NCBI RefSeq assembly: GCF_003173715.1
Contig: NZ_CP029550.1
Location: 3,502,501-3,566,500, forward strand
DNA length: 64,000 nt
From: Methylobacterium durans
GTDB lineage: Bacteria; Pseudomonadota; Alphaproteobacteria; Rhizobiales; Beijerinckiaceae
Direction: 5' to 3'
Shown: piece after piece, positions 49,136-58,647 of the stretch
Layout of the letters: each line of letters opens with the position of its first letter
Numbering within the stretch: the stretch's first letter is position 1
Notes under the pieces: model-generated
What the model was told of the DNA's origin: nothing
The model's database searches: none
The model's input: only the letters and a program-made list of their open reading frames with translations
Position numbers and translations under genes: made by a program

Positions 49136-51628
49136 GTGTCTCGGCAGGCGTCTCAGGATCAGGGTCAGGACTTCGCGGTGATGCCGATCTTCCTCACACG
49201 ACTCTCATGGCTCGTCACCGCCGCCGCGGTCATCGTGCTCCTGCTGCAGCCGGTCGGGACCGCGGTTCAGCTCGAGATGAGCCTCGGTGCCGTCGCGGTC
49301 ATGACAGCACTCTGGCTGTTCACGCGCGGGCGCGCGTCGCACTACATCTTTCTCGGCATCGGAAGTCTGGTTGTCATCAAGTACTTCTACTGGCGCCTCA
49401 CCCGGACGCTGCCCTGGTCCGCGGACCCGCTCAGCCTCACGGCCGGGTTGGTCCTGCTCGCTGCCGAACTCTACTATCTCTACATCCTCTTCCTGAGCCT
49501 CTTCATCAACGCCGATCCCCTCAAGCGGGCGCCGGTCCCTCTGGGAAGTGAGACGGACCTCCCGAGCGTCGACATCTTCGTGCCGAGCTACAACGAGGAC
49601 GCGTCGATCCTCGCCACCACCCTCGCCGCAGCCCGCTCCCTCGAGTACCCGGCCGACAAGCTCACCGTCTGGCTGCTCGACGACGGCGGAACCGATCAGA
49701 AATGCGCCGATCCGGATCCCCAGAAGAGCAGCGAGGCGCGGGCGCGCCGCGCCGGCCTGCAGCGCCTGTGCGAGGAGCTCGGGGTCCGCTACCTCACGCG
49801 CCGGCGCAACCTTCACGCCAAGGCGGGCAACCTCAACAATGGCTTGAAGCACGCGACTGGCGACATCGTCGTGGTCCTCGATGCCGACCACGTGCCCTTC
49901 CGGTCCTTCCTGCGCGAGACCATCGGCCATTTCGCACAGGATCCGCGCCTGTTCCTCGTGCAGACGCCGCACGCCTTCCTCAACCCCGACCCGATCGAGC
50001 GGAACCTGCGCACCTTCGAGCGGATGCCGTCCGAGAACGAGATGTTCTACGCCATCGGCCAGCCGGGGCTCGACAAGTGGAACGGCTCGTTCTTCTGCGG
50101 CTCGGCCGCGCTCCTGCGCCGCGCCGCCCTCGACGAGGCCGGCGGCTTCTCGGGCATCACCATCACGGAGGATTGCGAGACCGCCTTCGAGTTGCATTCG
50201 CGCGGCTGGACCAGCATCTACGTCGACAAGCCGCTGATCGCCGGCCTCCAGCCCGACACCCTGCGCGACTTCATCGGCCAGCGCTCGCGCTGGTGCCAGG
50301 GCATGCTGCAGATCTTGCTCTTGAAAAACCCGGTCCTCAAGCGAGGTCTCAAGCCGATCCAGCGGCTCTGCTACATGTCGAATATGACGTACTGGTTCTT
50401 TCCAGTGCCATGCATGATCTTCATGTTCGCGCCGCTGCTCTACATCTTCTTCGACATGAAAATCGTTGTCGCGAACGTCGATGAGGCGATCGCCTATACG
50501 GCGACCTACATCGTCGTGAACCTGATGATGCAGAACTACCTCTACGGCCGGGTCCGCTGGCCCTTCGTGTCGGAACTCTACGAGTACGTCCAAGGCCTGT
50601 TCCTGATCAAAGCCACGGCTTCCGTCATCCTCTCGCCGCGCAAGCCGACCTTCAACGTGACGGCGAAGAACGTCACGCTGGACCAAGATCACCTGTCGCC
50701 GCTCGCTCTGCCCTTCTTCGTCGTCTACGCGATCCTCCTGGGCGGCAGCTTGGTGGCCGCCTACCGCTACGCGTTCGAGCCGGGCATCACCAACCTGATG
50801 CTGGTCGTCGGCCTGTGGAACTTCGTCAACGTGATCAAGGCGGGCGCGGCGCTCGGCGTCGCGGCGGAACGACGGCAGACCGAGTCCACACCCTCGCTCC
50901 CGGTCGACCGGCAAGCCGTTCTGACGCTGAACGGGCTCGCCATCGATGTTCAGGTGGAGCGGGTCTCGGCCCAGCGCTGCCGAATCCGCATGGACACGAT
51001 CGTGCCGATCCGGCGGAGCGACGACAGCAGTGCCGGAACGCTCGCCGTCGTTCCGCAACGGGGCGGTGGATCGGTCGGAACCTGGCCGTCGATGCCGGTG
51101 ATCCTGTCGAGCTCGGTGCTCGCGGGCGAAGAGACGGTGTGCGAGCTTCGCTTCGAGAAACTGCGGCCGCGCGATTACCTCGCGCTCGCCGATCTGATGT
51201 ACGGCGATGCCGAGGCGATGACGCGGTTCCAGCAGGCGCGGCGGCGTCACAAGACCCTGTTCGCGGGCACCGCGCAGTTTCTCTGGTGGGGGCTGGTCGA
51301 GCCCTTCCGGGCCGTCGCGTACGGCCTCGCCGGTCTGCGCGCGCGCGCGCCGGCCGAGGCCGCTCCGGTGCCGGTGCCGAAGACCATCACGATGCGCAAG
51401 TCGCTGGCAGATCGGGCCGCGCGCCGGGAGCAAGACGGGGTCGCGACCCGGGCCGTCGAGCAGGGGCCGGTACCCGAAGCCGAGAGCCCGACGGCACAGG
51501 GCCTGGCCGCGGAGCCGGCACCCACATGGTTGCAGCTCATGGTCGATGCCGAGAACGAGGCGCTCGCGCGCAACCGCCGGCGGCGGTCCGCAGATCTCGG
51601 CGCCTCGCCTGAACCGGCGGCCGGGTGA
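49136..51628 (+). CDS. bcsA: Cellulose synthase catalytic subunit BcsA
   Basis: 830 residues. Polymerises UDP-glucose into beta-1,4-glucan and threads it through the inner membrane. GT2 motifs are all present: DDG 182-184, DAD 249-251, TED 344-346, QRSRW 382-386, and the gating loop FNVTAK 506-511, with membrane helices on both sides. The PilZ region (about 575-680) starts ERRQTESTPSLPVDR, without the RxxxR c-di-GMP motif, and the following VERVSAQRC lacks the usual D/NxSxxG. The tail after 750 is long and disordered. The GTG start at 49136 is uncertain, with ATG 49181 as the alternative. Confidence 0.95.
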   Translation: MSRQASQDQGQDFAVMPIFLTRLSWLVTAAAVIVLLLQPVGTAVQLEMSLGAVAVMTALWLFTRGRASHYIFLGIGSLVVIKYFYWRLTRTLPWSADPLSLTAGLVLLAAELYYLYILFLSLFINADPLKRAPVPLGSETDLPSVDIFVPSYNEDASILATTLAAARSLEYPADKLTVWLLDDGGTDQKCADPDPQKSSEARARRAGLQRLCEELGVRYLTRRRNLHAKAGNLNNGLKHATGDIVVVLDADHVPFRSFLRETIGHFAQDPRLFLVQTPHAFLNPDPIERNLRTFERMPSENEMFYAIGQPGLDKWNGSFFCGSAALLRRAALDEAGGFSGITITEDCETAFELHSRGWTSIYVDKPLIAGLQPDTLRDFIGQRSRWCQGMLQILLLKNPVLKRGLKPIQRLCYMSNMTYWFFPVPCMIFMFAPLLYIFFDMKIVVANVDEAIAYTATYIVVNLMMQNYLYGRVRWPFVSELYEYVQGLFLIKATASVILSPRKPTFNVTAKNVTLDQDHLSPLALPFFVVYAILLGGSLVAAYRYAFEPGITNLMLVVGLWNFVNVIKAGAALGVAAERRQTESTPSLPVDRQAVLTLNGLAIDVQVERVSAQRCRIRMDTIVPIRRSDDSSAGTLAVVPQRGGGSVGTWPSMPVILSSSVLAGEETVCELRFEKLRPRDYLALADLMYGDAEAMTRFQQARRRHKTLFAGTAQFLWWGLVEPFRAVAYGLAGLRARAPAEAAPVPVPKTITMRKSLADRAARREQDGVATRAVEQGPVPEAESPTAQGLAAEPAPTWLQLMVDAENEALARNRRRRSADLGASPEPAAG

Positions 51629-51701
51629 CGTCTCAACGCGAAGCGGCGCGACCTTCCATGATTCGATCCTTCCCCTCTCAACGCGACGGCTGACGGTCGA
51701 G

Positions 51702-54326
51702 ATGTCCATCCTCCGGTTTCACGGTCGGCCGTGTTCGCGCGGAGCGCCGGCCGCCCTGCTCGCGGCAGGCCTCGCCCTGCTCACGCTCGAGGGAGCGGTC
51801 GCGCAGAGCTTTGTCGGCCGCACGGCGCCCAAAGGCCTCGTCCTCCCGTCGGAGGAAGTCGGGGGCGCCCAGCGCCCGGCCCCGCAGCGGGAGCAACCGG
51901 TGCGCGTCGCGACCCCGGTCGTGGAGACGACACCGCCGATCCCGCAGCGTCCTCTGCCCAGCATCGGCGAGAGCCTCAGGCTCGTCGGTGAGGAGAGCAG
52001 CCTGCAATGGCCGGTCTACCTGACCGAGGCGCAGATCCGCGAGCGGGTGCGGTTTCGCATCGGCTACCTCGCGGCGATCTCCGTGATGCCCGAGTCCTCG
52101 TTCATCACCGCCACGGTCAACGAGACGGTCATCGGACGCGGCCAGATCAACGCACCGGGCGCGGTCAAGATCATCGAGTTCGATATCCCCGAGGGCGTCC
52201 TGAAGCCCGGCTACAACGCGGTCCGTCTCGCGGGTGTTCAGCGCCACCGGGTGGATTGCTCAGTCCCGGCAACCTTCGAGCTGTGGACCCAGATCGACCC
52301 ATCGTGGACCGGCTTCATTCTGCCACCCGGGACGGGCGGGGTGGCGAGCCTGCGCGACCTGCCGGCGCTGCCGCCCGATGGTCAGGGGATTGTTCCGATC
52401 CGCATCGTGCTCCCGGGTCGTCCCAGTCCGGCGAGCTTCGAGCGCATCATCCGGGCTGCCCAGCGCCTCGCGCTCGTCGGACGGTTCTCGCAGACGGTCG
52501 TCGAGTTCGGGCCGTTCCTGTCCGGGCCCGCCGGCATCAACCTGGTCGTCGGGACGGCCGAGGAATTGCGGGCCGTACCGGACTTCGACGCCGGCAGCGC
52601 GATCGGGGGTACGCCGCTGAGCTTCTACCCGGCCACGGAACGGCGCGCGGCGACGGTTGTGATCACGGGCGCGGACGGGGAGGATCTCGACGCGGGGGTC
52701 GCCGCCCTCAAGCGGCGCGAGGGCTCGGACAGCCTCTTCGGCAGCCCGCAGGGCCTGCGGGTTCTGGCCCTCGCCAAGGGGGTTCCGGTCCGCGGGGGCG
52801 ACGCGGTTCGGCTCGACACGTTCGGCGTCCAGAACCGCGAGTTCAGCGGCCGCCTGTTCCGCTCCGGGTTCGACCTGACGCTGCCGGCCGATTTCGTTCC
52901 CGCGGACTACGCCCGGATCGAGCTGTCGCTCGACGGCGGCTACGCGCCCGGTCTCGAGACCGGCGCGCAGATCATGGTCGACATCAACGGCCGCAACGCC
53001 GCCAGTGTCCCGCTCCCGAACCGGGCCGGTGATCGCCTGCGCGGCGAACCGATCGCCCTCCCGCTGGACCTCTGGCGTCCAGGCCGCAATCACGTTGACG
53101 TCAGAGCGCTACTTCCCACGGAGGCCGACCGGACCTGCGACACCGCCAACCCGGCCGATGAGCAGAAGCGCTTCCTGCTGCTCAACACGAGTTCGCTGAA
53201 AGTGCCGCCCCTGGCTCGGGCCCTGCGCGTGCCGGACCTCGCCGCAACCGCGAGCAGTGGGCTGCCCTATACGCTGTCCGCCAAACGTCCCAGGCTCGTC
53301 GTGCCGACGCCGGACCGTGAAACGATGGGGGCCGCCACGACGATCGCCGTCCAGATGGCCATCGCGGCCGATCGCGTCATCGATTTCACCTTGAGCGCGG
53401 ACCGTCCTGCCGATCGCGACACGCCCGCGATCGTGGTGGCGCCGGCCCGCGCGCTCGATCCGGCCCTGCTGCGGACCATCGGCCTCGATCCGGATTCTCT
53501 GCGGCAGATCTGGCAGGGACGCGCGGAACCCGCGCCCGCTCCGCCCGGATCTGAGGGCGCGAAAGGTGCTGGCCTGCCGCGCCAGACCGAGGGGATGAGC
53601 CTCGATAGGCTGCAGAACAACGTGCCGCCCGCCTGTGCGCTGCCCACCGCCCATGCCCGCGTTGCCGCGCTCGCCACGCAACGTTCGCGCCCGCTCGGTT
53701 CCAAGCCTCGGAACGAGGCGGCCGACATCGCGACAGCCTGGGATGCCACGGTGCGGCCGGCCCCCGCGCTCAGCGATCAGATCGCAGCCGTCGCCAGTCA
53801 GCTCGGCGAGGTCGCAGAATCGTCCCTTCAGGACGCGTCGAACTGGGTCAAAGGTCAGGTCAAGGATCCGCCCGTCGAGATCGGCTCGCGCGCCTCGCTC
53901 GTCGTCGGGCAGGGCGTCGACGGCGAGGGGCTCGGATCGGTTGTCACGGTCTTCACGGCGCCCAACGCGGCTCTTCTTCAGGCCTCTGTGACCTGCCTCA
54001 GCAGCCCTGTGCTGTGGAGTAAGCTGCAGGGTCGTATCGCCGCGCTCGACGCCAACGATGGGTCGATCAACACCTTCGAGGCCAAGCGGTCCCGCCTGCT
54101 CGAGACGGAGCCGCGCAGCCTCGGCAATCTGCGCCTCGTCTTCGCCGGCTGGCTGTCGATGAACCCCTCACTCTACGTGCTCGCGCTCTTCGCCGCGGCG
54201 ATCGCGCTCGGCCTGAGCACGAACGCGATGCTTCGCAACGTCGGACGAGCGAACCTCGGCGCGCGCAGCGGCCCGTCCGGCACCGTGCAGCACCCAGATG
54301 AGACCACACCGGGAGAGGGCTCATGA
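51702..54326 (+). CDS. bcsB: Cellulose synthase regulatory/periplasmic subunit BcsB
   Basis: 874 residues from ATG at 51702. An earlier ATG inside bcsA is open, but the product from 51702 opens with a signal-like sequence (APAALLAAGLALLTLEGAVAQ). The body is a large periplasmic protein of alternating carbohydrate-binding and ferredoxin-like domains (VRFRIGYLAAISVMPESSFITATVNE, GYNAVRLAGVQRHRVDC). A C-terminal membrane anchor at about 836-858 (LYVLALFAAAIALGL) pairs with BcsA. It guides the glucan chain across the periplasm. Its stop overlaps the bcsZ start (ATGA). Confidence 0.93.
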   Translation: MSILRFHGRPCSRGAPAALLAAGLALLTLEGAVAQSFVGRTAPKGLVLPSEEVGGAQRPAPQREQPVRVATPVVETTPPIPQRPLPSIGESLRLVGEESSLQWPVYLTEAQIRERVRFRIGYLAAISVMPESSFITATVNETVIGRGQINAPGAVKIIEFDIPEGVLKPGYNAVRLAGVQRHRVDCSVPATFELWTQIDPSWTGFILPPGTGGVASLRDLPALPPDGQGIVPIRIVLPGRPSPASFERIIRAAQRLALVGRFSQTVVEFGPFLSGPAGINLVVGTAEELRAVPDFDAGSAIGGTPLSFYPATERRAATVVITGADGEDLDAGVAALKRREGSDSLFGSPQGLRVLALAKGVPVRGGDAVRLDTFGVQNREFSGRLFRSGFDLTLPADFVPADYARIELSLDGGYAPGLETGAQIMVDINGRNAASVPLPNRAGDRLRGEPIALPLDLWRPGRNHVDVRALLPTEADRTCDTANPADEQKRFLLLNTSSLKVPPLARALRVPDLAATASSGLPYTLSAKRPRLVVPTPDRETMGAATTIAVQMAIAADRVIDFTLSADRPADRDTPAIVVAPARALDPALLRTIGLDPDSLRQIWQGRAEPAPAPPGSEGAKGAGLPRQTEGMSLDRLQNNVPPACALPTAHARVAALATQRSRPLGSKPRNEAADIATAWDATVRPAPALSDQIAAVASQLGEVAESSLQDASNWVKGQVKDPPVEIGSRASLVVGQGVDGEGLGSVVTVFTAPNAALLQASVTCLSSPVLWSKLQGRIAALDANDGSINTFEAKRSRLLETEPRSLGNLRLVFAGWLSMNPSLYVLALFAAAIALGLSTNAMLRNVGRANLGARSGPSGTVQHPDETTPGEGS

Positions 54327-55486
54327 GCCGTACGCGCGTTTGCCTCTCGCTCATCATCGCTCTGTTGAGCGCCCCGGCCTCCGCAGAGACGGCCGCGATC
54401 TCGCACGATCCAGGCCCCGCTGCTCCCCCCGAGATGCGCCGGGACCAGACTGTGACCGAGCGGAGGGCCTCAGCCGAGGGGCCTTCATCGCTCTTCAATG
54501 CCCTCGGCAACGCGCCGGCCTGGCTCACCTACAAGGCCCGGTTCGTCACCGATCAGGGGCGCGTCGTCGATACAGGCAACGGCCAGATCAGCCACAGTGA
54601 GGGACAGGGCTATGGCATGCTGCTCGCGGTGGCCGCCGGCGACCGCGACGCGTTCCAGCGGATCTGGAACTGGACGCGGGCCAACCTGATGGTGCGCGAT
54701 GACTCGCTTCTGGCTTGGCGCTGGGAGCCGGACAAGCGCCCGGGCGTGGCCGATACCAACAACGCGACCGACGGCGACATCCTCGTCGCCTGGGCGCTGG
54801 TCGAGGCCGCGGACGCCTGGTCCGACATGAGCTACCGGGTCGCGGCGCGCCGCCTGGCCGTCGACATCGGCCGACGCACGATCCTCTTCAAGACCGCGAG
54901 CCAGCCCCTGCTGCCCGGCATGTCGGGCTTCTCGGCCGAGGACCGCGCAGACGGGCCGGTCGCGAACCTGTCCTACTGGATCTTCCCCGCCTTCCCGCGT
55001 CTCGCGACGGTCGCGGGCGAGATCGACTGGTCCAGTGTGACGCGCAGCGGTCTCGATCTTCTGACCAAGGCGCAATTCGGTCCCGCGAAGCTTCCGACCG
55101 AGTGGATCTCGATGCGTGACGCGGCGCCGAAGCCGGCGGCGGGATTTCCGGCCGTCTTCTCCTACAACGCCATTCGAATTCCGCTGTACCTCGCCTGGGC
55201 CGGCATCACCGACCAGCGCTTCCACGCGGCTTTTTCGCAGAGTTGGTCGGCCCGCGAACGGTCGGGTCTGCCGGTCATCAACACGAGCGACGGGCAGACA
55301 ATCGAGTGGATGCAGGAGCCCGGCTACGACGCTCTCTCTGCCCTCGAAGCCTGCGCCATATCGGGCGAGGCCGTTCCGTCGAGCTTTATGACACCGGCAA
55401 GAACGGAAAACTATTACCCGGCGACGCTCCATCTCCTCGCGCTCGTCGCGGCACAGATGAGGTTCAAAGCATGCCTTGGGCGTTAG
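54323..55486 (+). CDS. bcsZ: Periplasmic endoglucanase BcsZ (GH8)
   Basis: 387 residues with a signal peptide (MSRTRVCLSLIIALLSAPASA). GH8 features: HSEGQGYGM with the catalytic acid Glu, NATDGDILVAWAL, and FSYNAIRIPLYLAW around the general base region. It cuts misfolded beta-1,4-glucan during cellulose secretion and is a usual bcs partner. ATGA overlap with bcsB, and a 16-base overlap with the next gene, show tight coupling. Confidence 0.93.
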   Translation: MSRTRVCLSLIIALLSAPASAETAAISHDPGPAAPPEMRRDQTVTERRASAEGPSSLFNALGNAPAWLTYKARFVTDQGRVVDTGNGQISHSEGQGYGMLLAVAAGDRDAFQRIWNWTRANLMVRDDSLLAWRWEPDKRPGVADTNNATDGDILVAWALVEAADAWSDMSYRVAARRLAVDIGRRTILFKTASQPLLPGMSGFSAEDRADGPVANLSYWIFPAFPRLATVAGEIDWSSVTRSGLDLLTKAQFGPAKLPTEWISMRDAAPKPAAGFPAVFSYNAIRIPLYLAWAGITDQRFHAAFSQSWSARERSGLPVINTSDGQTIEWMQEPGYDALSALEACAISGEAVPSSFMTPARTENYYPATLHLLALVAAQMRFKACLGR

Positions 55487-57456
55487 AGCGGAACCCGCGG
55501 CCGCGGCGCGGCGGCGCGGCGCTGCTGATGATGCTGGGCGTGAGCCTGAGCGGCGCCACGTCGGGCCTGGCACAGAACCTCCCGACGCGTCCCGGCGTGT
55601 CGGTCGTGCTGCAGCCCTCGGAACGCCGCGCGCCGGTCATCCTCGAGACCTCGCCATCGACCTCCCTACAGGCCGAGATCGTCGACGAGAGCGCCCTTCG
55701 CTACTACGCCGCGAACGGTCAGACACAGCGCGTGCAGGCCGAGATCCGGCGCCTTCAGCGTCGATACCCGAACTGGGTTGCGCCGACCGATCTCGATACG
55801 GTGAAGCCGAGCCCGCCCGAGGAGGCTCCCCTCTGGGACCTTTTCACGGCCGGTCGCTTCGACGACCTGCGCGCCTCCATCGCCGCGCGCCGCGCGGTGG
55901 ACCCAGATTGGCAGCCCTCCGAGGAACTCGCGCGGAAGCTCAGCCGCGGCACCTTCCGGAGCGAGGTGAAGGTCGCGGCGCAGAGCGGAGCGTGGTCCGA
56001 GATCGTCGCTCGCATCAAGGCCGACCCGGACGCGATGCAGGCGCCCGACATCGACATCGCGTGGTACGTCGCCGAAGCCTACGCCCGCATCGGCCAGACC
56101 ACCGCAGCTGCAGGCGTCTACCGCGGGATCCTCGAGCGTCAGAGCGAGACCGCCCTGCGCCTCGCGACCATCCAGAAGGCCATGGCGCATCTGCCCATGG
56201 CACAGGTCGAGACGCTCCTCGCGCTGGGACGCGCGGCCGCGGACGGCTCGAGCGAATTCCGTCCGATTCAGAGCGACATCACTCGAGCCCGGATCGCCGC
56301 CTTCCTCCACGGTGAGACCGACGTGCGGGTCCAGCCGGCTGACCTGGCGGCTTTCGCTGACAGCGCACGAAGGCTCGGCGACGCCGGGCAAATTAGTATG
56401 CTCGGCTGGTATGCTCACCGGCGCCGCCAATTTCGCGAGGCGCTGGAATGGTTCAAGACCGCGATCGCACGCGGGGGTGACGCGATGGTGGCGCACGGGC
56501 TTGCTCTGAGCCTGATGGAGATGGGCCAGGAGCGCGAGGCCGAGGAAGTGGCCTTCGCCTGGCGCGGCCCCTCCCTTGAGAACACCCTCCTGTACATCGA
56601 TCTGATGGAGCGACGTCTCACCCAATCCCCGGTCGCGCCGCTGGAACCGCATCGGACGGACCGATTCGCCAAGGTCGTGCTGGCGACCTCGTCCGGCGAA
56701 GGCGCGCAGGCCCTTGGCTGGTACGCGTACAATTCCTGTCAGTACGAGACCGCCCTGGAGTGGTTCGAGCGCGCGTCGGCTTGGATGCCGCGCGAGCCCG
56801 TGATCCTCGGCTACGCACTCACGCTGGCGCGCTTGAAGCGCACGCGCGAGTACCTCGAGGTGCTGAACCGCTACGACGGGCTCTTCCCGAAGGTTGTCGA
56901 GCAGGTGTTTCCCGGCGAGTCACAGCAGGGCGACCCGACACCCTGCTCCGTGCGGAACGCCTCCCCCGCGGCGCCCATCGTCCAGGTCGCGAGCGCGGCG
57001 CCGACTCGGGTGCCGAAGCCGGGCACCGGGCGCGACGCCTCGGTGCAGCCAGCGCCAATCAAGCGGACCGATTTCCCGATCGCGGTGCCGGCCGAGAATC
57101 CGCTGCGCTTCGCTGGAGGGTCGGTCGCGCCTGAGGCGGCACGCGACGGCGAGTACCTGCGGGTGGCGCGCAGCGCGCAGGCGCCGCTTGTGGCCCGCCG
57201 CGTCGTTGGGGTCGCGGCGATGCCCTACGAGCGCTACGGCTACACCTTGCTCCCGGGCTGGAACGGGACGGACCGGCCGAGCTTCCAGATCGGCAGCGGA
57301 TCCCCACCCGTCGGGACCCTGGCGCAGGCCGAGATCGCTTCCGAGCCTCGCGCCAGCGCACAGCGGACGCCTTCCAGAGGCGAAGCCGACCGCTTCGGTG
57401 CTTTCGACATCAATCCCGCCGGCGCTCGGCCGGACAGCCGTATCCTGGGACAATGA
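55471..57456 (+). CDS. TPR protein of the cellulose locus (BcsK-like)
   Basis: 661 residues from ATG at 55471, inside the end of bcsZ. Signal-like N-terminus (GGAALLMMLGVSLSGATSGLAQ). Residues about 60-490 are helical repeats of TPR type (GRFDDLRASI, AYARIGQTTAAAGVYRGIL, RRRQFREALEWFKTAI, NSCQYETALEWFERAS). The C-terminal 170 residues are Pro/Ala-rich and disordered. It resembles the TPR half of BcsC without the outer-membrane barrel, as expected for BcsK of alphaproteobacterial loci. It is probably a periplasmic scaffold in glucan export. The BcsK name is inferred from context. Confidence 0.8.
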   Translation: MPWALERNPRPRRGGAALLMMLGVSLSGATSGLAQNLPTRPGVSVVLQPSERRAPVILETSPSTSLQAEIVDESALRYYAANGQTQRVQAEIRRLQRRYPNWVAPTDLDTVKPSPPEEAPLWDLFTAGRFDDLRASIAARRAVDPDWQPSEELARKLSRGTFRSEVKVAAQSGAWSEIVARIKADPDAMQAPDIDIAWYVAEAYARIGQTTAAAGVYRGILERQSETALRLATIQKAMAHLPMAQVETLLALGRAAADGSSEFRPIQSDITRARIAAFLHGETDVRVQPADLAAFADSARRLGDAGQISMLGWYAHRRRQFREALEWFKTAIARGGDAMVAHGLALSLMEMGQEREAEEVAFAWRGPSLENTLLYIDLMERRLTQSPVAPLEPHRTDRFAKVVLATSSGEGAQALGWYAYNSCQYETALEWFERASAWMPREPVILGYALTLARLKRTREYLEVLNRYDGLFPKVVEQVFPGESQQGDPTPCSVRNASPAAPIVQVASAAPTRVPKPGTGRDASVQPAPIKRTDFPIAVPAENPLRFAGGSVAPEAARDGEYLRVARSAQAPLVARRVVGVAAMPYERYGYTLLPGWNGTDRPSFQIGSGSPPVGTLAQAEIASEPRASAQRTPSRGEADRFGAFDINPAGARPDSRILGQ

Positions 57457-58553
57457 TGACCGACCTTCCTGCTTATGCCGGCGTCCAAGCTCGGCGCCTG
57501 TTCGGGACAGGCCTCGCGCTGGCCGTCGTCTGCCTCGCGCTGCCGGCCTGCACCACAACCCAGGGTCGGCAGATGACGAGCCGTGCGGCGCCGGACGCCT
57601 TCTTCAGCTCACTGGACACGCGTGCGCCGACAAAGAGCGGTCCGCTGGTGACGCTGCCCCGCAGTGGAGCGGTCGTCTCGTTGCAGGAGACCTCCTACGC
57701 CAACGGCCGTCGCCAGCGCATCTCGCTCGAAGGATCGAACACCGAGAGCCGGATCGAGATCATGCTCCGAACCGGCGGACGTGGCGGCGTGCCGATGGAG
57801 AAGCCGACCCGCGCCGGCGTCGCCGGGGAACTCGCCAAGATTTCGTCCGACGGAGCCTACCGCATCGTCCGGCGACCGATGCGCAATCGCTACGGGGAGT
57901 TCGGGGTCGCATTGAGCGACCGCTGCGCCTACGCGTGGCAGTGGATCGACAATCTCCGCCACCATAATGGTGGATCCGCATCCTGGACGGGCGGCGAGAT
58001 CGCCGCGTCCCTACGCATCCAGCATTGTCAGCGGAGGCCCTCCCCGTCAGAGGTCTTGTTGGCCGACCTGCAAAGGCTGGACATCCGGACGAGCACAGGA
58101 CAAGAGCCGGTCCGCGAGGCGCGACCGCGCCGGCAGATCGCGAGGTCCGCCGAGCAGCAGCAACCCGCTCCAACGCCCGCAGCGCCGGTCGTCCCGCCGC
58201 TGTCGCCGCCCCCCGTCGCTGTCAACAACAGCCGAACTCTCGTGACGGTCGCGCCGGAGGCGCCGCGGTCGCCTCAGTACCTGACGGGACAGCCAGCGCG
58301 CCCTGAAAGCGTCTCGGCTGCCTCGGGCGAGCTCGGTCAAACCTTCGCCGTACCGAGACCGAGCGGCCAGGGCGGCGCATCGCTCGAGCAACCGCGCTTC
58401 TTGACCGAGCGGATCGCGAATGCCGGAGACAAGCGGCCGAGCGAGGCCGCGCCGCCTCCACCGCCGGTCCGCGCGGCACAGCCGGATCGGCTCTCGGCTG
58501 ACGTCCCGGCTCAGGCGTATCGCGGCCCTGTGCCGCCACCCTTCGGTTGGTAG
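57453..58553 (+). CDS. bcsN: Cellulose biosynthesis lipoprotein BcsN
   Basis: 366 residues. ATGA overlap with the TPR gene. A lipobox (LALPAC) follows a hydrophobic segment, so it is likely an outer-membrane lipoprotein. The conserved domain is about 45-210 (GPLVTLPRSGAVVSLQETSYANG, RNRYGEFGVALSDRCAYAWQW, IAASLRIQHCQ), followed by a long Pro-rich tail. It matches the BcsN family restricted to alphaproteobacterial cellulose loci. Exact role unknown. It is the last gene of the tight bcs group. Confidence 0.82.
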   Translation: MMTDLPAYAGVQARRLFGTGLALAVVCLALPACTTTQGRQMTSRAAPDAFFSSLDTRAPTKSGPLVTLPRSGAVVSLQETSYANGRRQRISLEGSNTESRIEIMLRTGGRGGVPMEKPTRAGVAGELAKISSDGAYRIVRRPMRNRYGEFGVALSDRCAYAWQWIDNLRHHNGGSASWTGGEIAASLRIQHCQRRPSPSEVLLADLQRLDIRTSTGQEPVREARPRRQIARSAEQQQPAPTPAAPVVPPLSPPPVAVNNSRTLVTVAPEAPRSPQYLTGQPARPESVSAASGELGQTFAVPRPSGQGGASLEQPRFLTERIANAGDKRPSEAAPPPPPVRAAQPDRLSADVPAQAYRGPVPPPFGW

Positions 58554-58647
58554 CACCTCCGCGGGCCCGGACGCCTGAGCGAGCGCGAAGGTGATCCAAT
58601 CGCAGGTCGCCGAAGCGCGGTCCCGCTAGCCGCGGCGGGCACTCGCG

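Noticed and set aside
51546..51701. N-terminal extension of bcsB into bcsA
   Set aside because: The added residues are Arg/Pro-rich and precede the signal-like segment. The ATG at 51702 gives a normal BcsB.
45397..51709. Minus-strand ORFs of about 830 codons opposite the kinase and bcsA
   Set aside because: No motifs and biased composition. The plus-strand products are clearly recognised proteins with all expected motifs.
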